From a virus, in IMG/VR virus record IMGVR_UViG_3300032323_003754, positions 19,214 to 83,213 of that record: a stretch of DNA of 64,000 nt; one strand, 5' to 3'. Every line of letters begins with the position of its first letter. Positions within the stretch are counted from its first letter, which is position 1. The translations under genes and the position numbers were made by a program. Positions 56,492-62,924 of the stretch are shown here, piece after piece. The notes under the pieces were generated by a model that worked only from the letters and a program-made list of their open reading frames with translations, was not told the DNA's origin and searched no databases.

Positions 56492-57031
56492 ATGAAATTC
56501 ATTAAAGATTTTAAAAGCTACAAATTAAACGAGGGAGCTGGATACGCCAACGATTATTATGTAGACCAAAAAGTAGAGAAATCACAGTACTACTTTTTTA
56601 AGGTAGGAGAGGGTAAAGATGAAATAGGATTAATAGCCAAAATTGGGAAATTTTCTAGGTCCTCAGTTATATCAGAGACCGAAAGAAGCTATGGAGTTAT
56701 TCACTTAGAGGCTATTACCCCAAATGATATGGACGATTATCTAGTAAATGATAGCGAATACAAATCTAAGGAAGATGAGAAGATTTCTATCCCTCTTGAT
56801 TTACTAAACCAAGCATTTGTTATCATACAGAAAGCACTGGATAATTATTTGGAGAAAAATCCAAAGGTGACAAAATTCTATGACGAAATTTTGGAAAATC
56901 TGGAAATGAGTCCAGAGGATTATACAAGCTTTGTAACACCTAAAATAGAAGAATGGTCCGACGGAAGATGGAGCGTACAATCCGGGGCAACCGAGAGTGT
57001 TTTAATTTATATGAAAACATCCCATGAATAA
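56492..57031 (+). CDS. Putative internal head protein with CTS-like N-terminus (179 aa)
   Basis: A 179-residue protein. MKFIKDFKSYKLNEG is a short basic/aromatic helix ending in L12-N13-E14, matching the gp21-type L/I-x-E cleavage motif of T4 capsid-targeting sequences. The rest is a charged alpha/beta domain (QYYFFKVGEGKDEIGLIAKI; LLNQAFVIIQKALDNYLEKN; EEWSDGRWSVQSGATES). No known fold recognised. A late-promoter-like motif upstream and the next gene, which has a similar N-terminus, support a packaged role. Confidence 0.5.
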   Translation: MKFIKDFKSYKLNEGAGYANDYYVDQKVEKSQYYFFKVGEGKDEIGLIAKIGKFSRSSVISETERSYGVIHLEAITPNDMDDYLVNDSEYKSKEDEKISIPLDLLNQAFVIIQKALDNYLEKNPKVTKFYDEILENLEMSPEDYTSFVTPKIEEWSDGRWSVQSGATESVLIYMKTSHE

Positions 57032-57341
57032 TCTTAAGAAATACGGGGAATTCATCAACGAGTCTTTAACCCCCGTAATGTATATGAGTGTTAAAAACCC
57101 ATTAAAAAATTCCATAGTGAAGTTTTTATACGAAAAAGATAAGGCCACTAGGAAAGAAATATTGGAATTTGCTGCGACACTCGGCGAAAGCGGTCAATCT
57201 GTAGATAGAAGATGGATTTCCAGAAACAAGCAACTAATTAAATGCATAGTTTCTGAGGAGGGACCCAATCATTATGCCCTAACAAAATTGGGAAAAAGAT
57301 TTGCTAAAACCCTAATAGTTAATGAAACTAAAGGGGCATAG
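57024..57341 (+). CDS. Small winged-helix-like protein with CTS-like N-terminus (105 aa)
   Basis: A 105-residue protein whose start overlaps the previous stop by 8 bp. MNNLKKYGEFINES has the same layout as the neighbouring CTS-like starts, with I11-N12-E13. The remainder (IVKFLYEKDKATRKEILEFA, RRWISRNKQLIKCIVSEEGP, HYALTKLGKRFAKTLI) has the helix-turn-helix-wing order of small winged-helix DNA-binding proteins. It could be packaged and act on host or phage DNA at infection, or may simply be a regulator. Confidence 0.5.
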   Translation: MNNLKKYGEFINESLTPVMYMSVKNPLKNSIVKFLYEKDKATRKEILEFAATLGESGQSVDRRWISRNKQLIKCIVSEEGPNHYALTKLGKRFAKTLIVNETKGA

Positions 57342-57366
57342 TCAATATAATCAATAAATACTTTTT

Positions 57367-57549
57367 ATGGAAAGCTACGAAAAATTAGTTGCACTCTTAG
57401 AGTCAATGAAAGAAAATGTCGAAAAATTCTTTGTTAAAGGTAATAAATCTGCCGGAACAAGAGTTAGAACTCAAGCTCAGGAAATTAAAAAATTAGCGCA
57501 AGAACTTCGTTTAGATGTCCAAAATGCTAAGAAGACCACAGAGCAATAA
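57367..57549 (+). CDS. Histone H1-like (Hc1-type) DNA-binding protein
   Basis: A 60-residue protein. KFFVKGNKSAGTRVR followed by KKLAQELRLDVQNAK is the signature of the Hc1-like histone H1 family of Bacteroidota (FxxKGNKxAGTRxRxxxQxxKxLAQExRxxxQ). Chlamydial Hc1 condenses DNA; small Bacteroidota members are abundant and presumably bind DNA. Here it lies 25 bp after the winged-helix-like gene, before a terminator. It is a strong host-lineage marker. Its role may be to compact DNA in the head or in the cell (inference). Confidence 0.8.
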   Translation: MESYEKLVALLESMKENVEKFFVKGNKSAGTRVRTQAQEIKKLAQELRLDVQNAKKTTEQ

Positions 57550-57563
57550 GATAAAAACTTGGA

Positions 57564-57587
57564 AACCAGCCTTAGGGCTGGTTTTTT
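57564..57587 (+). terminator. Rho-independent terminator after the histone-like gene
   Basis: Stem AACCAGCC / GGCTGGTT, loop TTAG, then TTTTG. It lies 15 bp after the stop at 57549. Confidence 0.9.
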
Positions 57588-57598
57588 GTGATCCCTGA

Positions 57599-57606
57599 TA
57601 TATACA
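57599..57606 (+). promoter_or_regulatory. Candidate late promoter variant (GATATATACA)
   Basis: TATATACA preceded by GA, 17 bp before the ATG at 57624 and following a terminator. It differs from TATATAAA at one position. Confidence 0.4.
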
Positions 57607-57623
57607 ATCAATAGATATTATCA

Positions 57624-58451
57624 ATGGCAATAAGGGACGTAAAATACAACAGATTCGGTGCATCAGTTCCGGGTGCAACCAATAAAGGAACCCTAGCAAT
57701 AGCAGATGGAACTGATACCGTTGATTACAGTTCAAATGATTGGTATGGCGGGGTAGAAGATGAGGGATATTACGTGATAGCAACAGACACATATTCGATG
57801 GGTTGGGAAATACAAGATAATGCTAAGCCCACTTTTTGGAGATGCAACCAAACAGATGCTGATCTTTTAATCCTTATAAATCAATTGCCAGAAAGAGATA
57901 TTCAAAATGGAGGATCACATTTCAATAATATCACTGATGCATTAAACTGGCTGAATGGTACAAACAAATATGCTTTATTACCTTTAGAAACCGGAGGTCC
58001 AATAGGTTCGTCCGGGCAATGGGTTCTGGAAGTAGGAGCTCATGGATTTCAGCCTGCATTTGAGAATGGTTCAATGACTCTTACTATCTATGATGATGAG
58101 ATAGGATCTAATAATTTTAATGTTATTGCTGGATTGACTGTAAATGATTACGGTCTTTATATAAACGGGAAAGATTCTGCAGGCAACGATCAATCAGCTT
58201 TATTACAAAGTGTAATAGGACATTCGGGAACAATCGAGTTTGTTCAAGGACCTCATAATATAAAACTTGGATTTGGTCCGGGGACTTTTGGTGTCAACAA
58301 CTATGGAGATATAGATGGGATCATGACAGAAGGCAATAATAATCCTCTTCTTTCGATAATTTCAACGTCCAATACTGCATTTACGGGATGGGATGGATCT
58401 GGAATTCCTAACACAAGTCATCTATTAACAATAACAATCACAATAACTTAA
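57624..58451 (+). CDS. Probable virion-associated beta-rich protein (275 aa)
   Basis: A 275-residue, Gly/Asn/Thr-rich, low-charge protein with many short strands: GVEDEGYYVIATDTYSMGWE, LEVGAHGFQPAFENGSMTLT and a C-terminal HLLTITITIT strand. A helical middle part (ADLLILINQLPERDIQNG; ITDALNWLNGTN) is present. The composition resembles a capsid decoration, fibre or head-associated protein. Upstream late-promoter-like motif. No family recognised; role inferred. Confidence 0.5.
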   Translation: MAIRDVKYNRFGASVPGATNKGTLAIADGTDTVDYSSNDWYGGVEDEGYYVIATDTYSMGWEIQDNAKPTFWRCNQTDADLLILINQLPERDIQNGGSHFNNITDALNWLNGTNKYALLPLETGGPIGSSGQWVLEVGAHGFQPAFENGSMTLTIYDDEIGSNNFNVIAGLTVNDYGLYINGKDSAGNDQSALLQSVIGHSGTIEFVQGPHNIKLGFGPGTFGVNNYGDIDGIMTEGNNNPLLSIISTSNTAFTGWDGSGIPNTSHLLTITITIT

Positions 58452-58452
58452 T

Positions 58453-58689
58453 ATGAGCCAATATCGAATAAATCTTTATGTTCTAAACAACCAAGGCCAA
58501 GTTGTGGAAGATACTATTTTAAAAATGGATCTACCAAATCAGATAACTGCAAGAACTCTGAAAATGTTACTGAATAATGAAAAATACCCAGATCCTTTGT
58601 CCGAGCATTTAACAGCAGGACCTAAATCTTTTAACGATGGGGATAAAGTAGCTGCTCCTTTTTTGACTTATACAATTAAATTGAAATAG
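58453..58689 (+). CDS. Small unknown protein (78 aa)
   Basis: A 78-residue protein starting 1 bp after the previous stop. INLYVLNNQGQVVEDTILKM is followed by a helix (ITARTLKMLLNNEKYPDPLS) and a final strand (AAPFLTYTIKLK). Nothing recognisable. Close coupling suggests it works with the 275-aa protein. Confidence 0.55.
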   Translation: MSQYRINLYVLNNQGQVVEDTILKMDLPNQITARTLKMLLNNEKYPDPLSEHLTAGPKSFNDGDKVAAPFLTYTIKLK

Positions 58690-58728
58690 AGGAATTGAAA
58701 CAACCGGACAGCTTTTGACTTTAATTGA

Positions 58729-58736
58729 TATATAAA
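58729..58736 (+). promoter_or_regulatory. Candidate late promoter (GATATATAAA)
   Basis: Exact TATATAAA preceded by GA, 10 bp before the ATG at 58747, in a 57-bp intergenic gap. Confidence 0.5.
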
Positions 58737-58746
58737 ACAATAAATT

Positions 58747-58965
58747 ATGGCTTATTATCAATGTAAAGTAACGTTTGATTCCGGGGAAACAAACAAACAA
58801 GGAAAACCAATGATCACTAAAACTGTGATGCTAGTAGAGGCTACTGGTGTAACCGAAGCAGAAGCACGGATCACTGATCATTTAAAATCTGATATTATGG
58901 ATTTTGAGGTGACCTCGGTTTCTTTGTCTAACATCGAATCGGTGTTGCAAGAAAAAACTAAGTAA
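58747..58965 (+). CDS. DUF4494-like protein (72 aa)
   Basis: A 72-residue protein. YYQCKVTFDSGETNKQGKPM, TKTVMLVEATGVTEAEARIT and DFEVTSVSLSNIESVL match the DUF4494 pattern (W/Y-x-C-K-V-x-x-x, G-K, V-x-A-x-x-x-TEAEARI, ..V..I). That family is, to my knowledge, largely confined to Bacteroidota and their phages; function unknown. It starts a run of tightly packed small genes. Confidence 0.65.
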   Translation: MAYYQCKVTFDSGETNKQGKPMITKTVMLVEATGVTEAEARITDHLKSDIMDFEVTSVSLSNIESVLQEKTK

Positions 58966-58966
58966 A

Positions 58967-59167
58967 ATGAAAAACCAAAAATCTCCTGTAGAAGATCAAA
59001 TCAAAGAAGGCGGCAAAGCAGATATCTCTAATTATGAGGTTCCTGATAGCCCAGTTAAAATCCCGGACAACGATACCGGATTTGAAATGGTTAAGAAAAA
59101 CTACAGGAGATTTATTTGGACAATGGACGAACACTCCAAGAAAAGAGTCTCTGGAAAGGATAAATAG
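58967..59167 (+). CDS. Small unknown protein (66 aa)
   Basis: A 66-residue hydrophilic protein starting 1 bp after the previous stop (MKNQKSPVEDQIKEGGKADI; GFEMVKKNYRRFIWTMDEHS). No recognised domain. The basic helical end may bind nucleic acid or protein. The stop overlaps a small palindromic hairpin. Confidence 0.5.
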   Translation: MKNQKSPVEDQIKEGGKADISNYEVPDSPVKIPDNDTGFEMVKKNYRRFIWTMDEHSKKRVSGKDK

Positions 59168-59187
59168 TATTAAATATAAAATACTAT
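59164..59187 (+). other. Perfect hairpin between stop and next start
   Basis: Stem ATAGTATT (59164-59171) / AATACTAT (59180-59187) with an 8-nt A/T loop. It contains the upstream stop codon TAG and ends 1 bp before the next ATG. There is no T tract, so it is not a terminator. It could influence translation of the downstream gene. Confidence 0.4.
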
Positions 59188-59188
59188 T

Positions 59189-59533
59189 ATGCCAGCAGTA
59201 ACTCGGACACAGCAAAGACTATTTGGTCAAGCTTATGGCGTTAAGAAATTTCGCAGTACTAAAGGTAAGGAAGGACTTAATCCTAAAGATATCAATCCCA
59301 AGTATAAAGATGAAATCCTTAAATTAGCTGATTCTATGTCCATGGCAGAGCTTGAAAAGTATGCAAGTACTAAACACAAGAAATTGCCAGAAAGAGTTAA
59401 AGAAGGAGCTATAAAGGATATCTATTTCCATTTAAGTCCAGATGCTCAATACGATCCTTCTAAGGAAAAAGAGAGAAGGCTTGGAAATCTAGCTGATTAC
59501 AGAGAGTACATAAAAAAGAATAAAAGTAAATAA
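59189..59533 (+). CDS. DUF3008-like protein (114 aa)
   Basis: A 114-residue protein. PAVTRTQQRLFGQAYGVKKF at the N-terminus and SMSMAELEKYASTKHKKLPE in the middle match the DUF3008-type pattern (PAVSxAQQRxFGxA; M-x-x-x-x-L-x-x-F/Y-A-x-TKHKxLP) found in many phages. Basic and helical; function unknown. A hairpin lies immediately upstream. Confidence 0.6.
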   Translation: MPAVTRTQQRLFGQAYGVKKFRSTKGKEGLNPKDINPKYKDEILKLADSMSMAELEKYASTKHKKLPERVKEGAIKDIYFHLSPDAQYDPSKEKERRLGNLADYREYIKKNKSK

Positions 59534-59534
59534 T

Positions 59535-59984
59535 ATGGGAACTGAACAAATCAACGAGGAATGCGGTTGTGGTGCATCGACACCAGTAAGCGTTCCAGTA
59601 AGAGAAATAGATCCCTCCGTAGGAAAAATGGCTTCTTTGGCTGATGGAAGAAATGGAAAGATTAACGATTCGATCAGGAATTCAAGAGGAGAGGTTATTG
59701 GATACGTTATGAATAACGAAAAAGGAACGTTTAGAGTTTTCAAAGATAAGGTTACTAATATTTACGAGAGCGAAGGAGGAATGGCTTCTCTTGAAGGTAC
59801 ACCAGGTATGGGAGAGGTACAACCCCCTACTAGAACCTCTGATGGATCTGGAGATGTCTTTCCTACACTAACTGCAGGAACAGGATCGGCAAAGAAAGGA
59901 AAAAAGAAATCCAATAAGCCTTTACCTAAATCTGTTTTAGATTGGGAAACATTCAGGAAAAATATGCTTAAAAATCAATCATAA
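59535..59984 (+). CDS. Unknown protein (149 aa)
   Basis: A 149-residue protein starting 1 bp after the previous stop. It has a Cys-containing N-terminus (INEECGCGASTPVSVPV), a middle beta part (GEVIGYVMNNEKGTFRVFKD), a Gly/Ser-rich linker with poly-Lys (AKKGKKKSNKPLPK), and a terminal helix (VLDWETFRKNMLKNQ). Not recognised. The I-N-E at residues 6-8 recalls the cleavage motif of internal head proteins, but the preceding residues do not fit well. Confidence 0.5.
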   Translation: MGTEQINEECGCGASTPVSVPVREIDPSVGKMASLADGRNGKINDSIRNSRGEVIGYVMNNEKGTFRVFKDKVTNIYESEGGMASLEGTPGMGEVQPPTRTSDGSGDVFPTLTAGTGSAKKGKKKSNKPLPKSVLDWETFRKNMLKNQS

Positions 59985-60021
59985 GGTGACAAAATTTCTA
60001 AATTAATCAACTAACATATGT

Positions 60022-60057
60022 AAAAATGTCTTAATATCAATTAAGGCATTTTTTTTG
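60022..60057 (+). terminator. Rho-independent terminator upstream of hsp20
   Basis: Stem AAAATGTCTTAA / TTAAGGCATTTT (one G-T pair), loop TATCAA, followed by a T run. It lies within the 103-bp gap after 59984. Confidence 0.75.
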
Positions 60058-60087
60058 TAATTTATTAGTTAATATAATTTATAAACT

Positions 60088-60447
60088 ATGCCTACAAGAA
60101 TTTATTCACCAGCAACTAGACTTCTAGACATCTACAATGGTTTAGATTTATTTCTAGGAAACAACATCAAGGAAGAAACCCCAATTCTTTCTTTTGATGT
60201 ACCAGGATTTTCTAAAGATGATCTTTCTGTTGTAATAGATCAGGACGAATCACTTTTAACTATTAAGGGGGAGAAAGAGATCAACGGTAGAGTAAGAACA
60301 ATCAATAAAAGTATTAGGGATTACCTGTTCAGAAACCTTGATCTAAAGAAAATAGAAGCGAAGGTAGAGAATGGGGTTCTGACCATTGATTTAAGAGATG
60401 CTGAAGACAAGAACAAATTGAGAAAAAAAGAAATTTCTCTTAATTAA
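60088..60447 (+). CDS. Small heat shock protein, Hsp20 family
   Basis: A 119-residue alpha-crystallin-domain protein. PILSFDVPGFSKDDLSVVID (start of the domain), LLTIKGEKEINGRV, then the late NGVLTIDLRDAED with the G-V-L motif. The short C-terminal tail carries no clear I-x-I/V anchor (ends KKEISLN). The N-terminal arm is only about 25 residues, shorter than usual. Cyanophages and other T4-like phages also carry Hsp20, thought to help virion assembly or protect proteins. A TTATAAA lies just upstream of the start. Confidence 0.9.
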   Translation: MPTRIYSPATRLLDIYNGLDLFLGNNIKEETPILSFDVPGFSKDDLSVVIDQDESLLTIKGEKEINGRVRTINKSIRDYLFRNLDLKKIEAKVENGVLTIDLRDAEDKNKLRKKEISLN

Positions 60448-60453
60448 ATCCTT

Positions 60454-60461
60454 TATATTTG
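60454..60461 (+). promoter_or_regulatory. Candidate Bacteroidota-type -7 box (TATATTTG)
   Basis: Exact TAnnTTTG, 4 bp before the GTG start at 60466. No TTG at standard -33 spacing is seen. If used, the transcript would be almost leaderless. Confidence 0.35.
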
Positions 60462-60465
60462 GTGT

Positions 60466-60855
60466 GTGGAAAAACTCGATTTAATACAGACGCACTACGA
60501 AGATGATCCGTGGAAGATAATGATTTCATGTATTCTTCTAAATCAAACTTCTAATGTTCAGGTAAGACCTGTTATTAAAAAGTTTTTTGAGATTTTTCCC
60601 ACACCAAATTCTTTAAACGAATCACACCAAAATTTAATCTCTTCGATTCTACAACCAACGGGCTTTCAAAACGTCAAGGCCAAGAGAATCATTAATTTCA
60701 CCAATGTCTGGAATTTGGGGGAAAGAGATCCGAATAAATTTCCAGGTATCGGTCCATATGGTAGGGACTCTTGGAAGATATTCATAGAGGGAAAAACAGA
60801 TTTTAGTCCTGCGGATAAAAAACTATCTGCCTACCTACTCCAGTTAAATTCATAA
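60466..60855 (+). CDS. HhH-GPD DNA glycosylase, MBD4-like
   Basis: A 129-residue protein, GTG start. DPWKIMISCILLNQTSNVQV (family: W-x-x-x-x-x-x-x-L-N-x-T), LISSILQPTGFQNVKAKRII, the helix-hairpin-helix FPGIGPYGRDSW (92-103) and the catalytic-type aspartate D117 in FSPADKKLSAYL match the MBD4/HhH-GPD glycosylase core (PxDxKLxxY). MBD4-type enzymes remove T or U from G mismatches. No iron-sulfur cysteines, as expected for that group. It is only a core domain and lies upstream of the DNA polymerase, next to a dUTPase gene further on, suggesting a uracil/mismatch-control theme. Confidence 0.75.
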   Translation: MEKLDLIQTHYEDDPWKIMISCILLNQTSNVQVRPVIKKFFEIFPTPNSLNESHQNLISSILQPTGFQNVKAKRIINFTNVWNLGERDPNKFPGIGPYGRDSWKIFIEGKTDFSPADKKLSAYLLQLNS

Positions 60856-60909
60856 AATCGAATTCATTTACTGAAACTACCTTTGTTATTTTGCGTATAA
60901 CAAAGGAAT

Positions 60910-62319
60910 ATGATAATCGACATTGAAAATCTCGGGGAAAGCTTAAGGGTTTCCCACTACACGGAGGAAGGTGATTTAGCCTACCTAGATTTAAAGATAC
61001 CACAATCTGAAAGATACACGTGGAGAAAGTGTTCAGCTGCTGATAGGAGTCGGGAAAAAGGTTGGGCTTCTTGGGACGGTTTTCCTGTTAAGAAGCAATC
61101 AACTTTGAAGTACGACAAATATCGGCAAGTTGAATTACTTGAATCCTTCGATCGGGATATTACAAAACCCCTTTGGGAAACACAAACCCCTAAAAAATAC
61201 TTTGTCGATATTGAGGTTGAGATCACGGACAATCGTGCGGATTCTCTAGATACCTTACGTGCTAACAACAAAGTTCTCACAATTGCAATTGCATCATCAA
61301 CAGGAAAGATTCTAGTTCTTGGTTTAGATAAAATGGATTCTCCAAAAATTCTAAACATCGAGAAAAGAGTTAATGATCATTTTAAGGATCTTCCTTACGA
61401 TACTAAATGGACTTTCAATTACAGATCTTTTGAAAGTGAGTTTGATATGATTTACACGTTCATGTCTAAGCTCATGCATAAAATGCCTCTAATCACTGGA
61501 TGGAACTGGTTTGGATATGACTGGCCTTATTTAAGTAATCGTGCTAGGAAATTAGGTATTGATCCTAAGATATCTTCACCAAGCGGTGTACTACTAGGAA
61601 AGGATCAAATCCCGATGCACGTATTAATGGTCGATTATATTCAGATCTATAAGAAATGGGATAGAGTAATTAAAATTAGAGAATCAGATTCATTAGCATA
61701 CGTTTCTAATGCAGCACTAGGAGTTTCTAAAATTACATACAATGGAACTTTAAAAGATTTGTATGAATCTGATTTCGAGACTTATATTTTTTATAATGCA
61801 ATTGACTCCTGTCTAGTACATTATATTGACCAGAAGCTAAATACGCTTGCTACGTTCTTTAAAATAGCAAATGTAAGCGGTGTAGAAATTAACAGAGCAC
61901 TTTCTCCCGTTTGGACAACGGAGGTATTAATGCTTCGAAAATTCAGAGAAAGAAATCGTGTTATTGTATACGACAGAAAGGATGAAGAGCATACTAGATT
62001 CGAAGGAGCATATGTTAAACAACCAATAAAGGGTTTACATGAATGGGTTGTCTGCTTTGACTTTGCATCACTATATCCAAACACAATGATGCAATGGGGT
62101 TTGTCTCCTGAAATATTCATAGGTAAAAATCTAGCAAATCCACCAGAAGGAGCAATCAAAACTGCAGGAGGTGCATACTTCTTACCAAAGCAAGGCGAAG
62201 AACCAATACTGAGGGACGTTCTTACCACACTATATTCCATGAGAAAATCTGCAAAGAAAAAATACCTCGAGTGTGAAACAAAAATAATGGAATTACAAGA
62301 AATATTAAAATCAAAATAA
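60910..62319 (+). CDS. Family B DNA polymerase, N-terminal half (exonuclease plus motif A)
   Basis: A 469-residue protein related to T4 gp43. 3'-5' exonuclease: Exo I FVDIEVE (D100, E102), Exo II NWFGYDWPYL (N199, D204), Exo III YNAID (Y295, D299). Polymerase motif A CFDFASLYPNTMMQWGLSP with D384. The chain then stops after TTLYSMRKSAKKKYLECETK and a short helix, where T4 gp43 continues into the fingers. Motif B (KxxxNSxYG) and motif C (DTD) are absent here and in the remaining window. This matches the split gp43A/gp43B arrangement reported for some T4-like phages, so a separate C-terminal half should exist elsewhere. No frameshifted continuation was seen. Confidence 0.9.
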   Translation: MIIDIENLGESLRVSHYTEEGDLAYLDLKIPQSERYTWRKCSAADRSREKGWASWDGFPVKKQSTLKYDKYRQVELLESFDRDITKPLWETQTPKKYFVDIEVEITDNRADSLDTLRANNKVLTIAIASSTGKILVLGLDKMDSPKILNIEKRVNDHFKDLPYDTKWTFNYRSFESEFDMIYTFMSKLMHKMPLITGWNWFGYDWPYLSNRARKLGIDPKISSPSGVLLGKDQIPMHVLMVDYIQIYKKWDRVIKIRESDSLAYVSNAALGVSKITYNGTLKDLYESDFETYIFYNAIDSCLVHYIDQKLNTLATFFKIANVSGVEINRALSPVWTTEVLMLRKFRERNRVIVYDRKDEEHTRFEGAYVKQPIKGLHEWVVCFDFASLYPNTMMQWGLSPEIFIGKNLANPPEGAIKTAGGAYFLPKQGEEPILRDVLTTLYSMRKSAKKKYLECETKIMELQEILKSK

Positions 62320-62321
62320 TC

Positions 62322-62801
62322 ATGGCAAACGTAGACAATTCATGTTCTCATTTAGAAGTGGAAGACGTATTTACTGAATCCCAAAATACATTAGCAGATC
62401 TTTACAATTTACAAAAGGATATACAAGAAAATGTATATGGTTACGATTTCGATCAGCTTAGATCTAAACCCCTTAATGAATTCCGTCAGTTTTTTGATTG
62501 GAATTATCATGCCATTCAGGATGAACTCAGGGAAACGTTTGATGCTCTTGGAGGTATTAAAGATGGTATAGGTAATGGTGTATGGAAACCTTGGAAAAAG
62601 TCATATCATGAAAAAGCCCCGGAGATGAGTTTTAATTCTCTGAGTGAATCTGATAAAAAAGAATTACAGATGGAATTGATCGATATTCAACACTTTCTTT
62701 TTAATATGATGCTAGCATCTGGATTAACCCCTGCTGATCTAATGAATATGTATTTTGCAAAAAATAAAGAAAATAGAGAGAGACAAAAAAGAGGATACTA
62801 G
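62322..62801 (+). CDS. Dimeric dUTPase / dCTPase-dUTPase (gp56-like)
   Basis: A 159-residue, all-alpha nucleotide pyrophosphatase. HAIQDELRETFDALGG gives the first glutamate pair (E-x-x-E). KPWKK resembles the substrate loop. ELIDIQHFLFNMMLASG gives the ExxD motif. MYFAKNKENRERQKRGY is the signature C-terminus of the dimeric dUTPase family (Y-x-x-KN-x-x-N-x-x-RQ-x-x-GY). T4 gp56 belongs to the same class, cleaving dUTP and dCTP. It starts 2 bp after the polymerase half and should keep dUTP low. Confidence 0.85.
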   Translation: MANVDNSCSHLEVEDVFTESQNTLADLYNLQKDIQENVYGYDFDQLRSKPLNEFRQFFDWNYHAIQDELRETFDALGGIKDGIGNGVWKPWKKSYHEKAPEMSFNSLSESDKKELQMELIDIQHFLFNMMLASGLTPADLMNMYFAKNKENRERQKRGY

Positions 62802-62833
62802 GGCATAATAATGCCAATAAATTAATCATTTAC

Positions 62834-62862
62834 AAAAGAAGACCGTATGGTCTTCTTTTTTT
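62834..62862 (+). terminator. Rho-independent terminator after the dUTPase gene
   Basis: Stem AGAAGACC / GGTCTTCT with loop GTAT, followed by a T run (TTTTTT). A second small hairpin GGCAT-AATA-ATGCC lies just before it near 62804. Confidence 0.85.
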
Positions 62863-62896
62863 GCCTTTAAATATATCTTAACCAAATTCACTATGA

Positions 62897-62903
62897 TATA
62901 TAG
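62897..62903 (+). promoter_or_regulatory. Candidate late promoter variant (GATATATAG)
   Basis: TATATAG preceded by GA, 21 bp before the TTG start at 62925 and after a terminator. Position suits the family of motifs seen elsewhere. Confidence 0.35.
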
Positions 62904-62924
62904 GGTTGAATAAAAGTACTAGAG

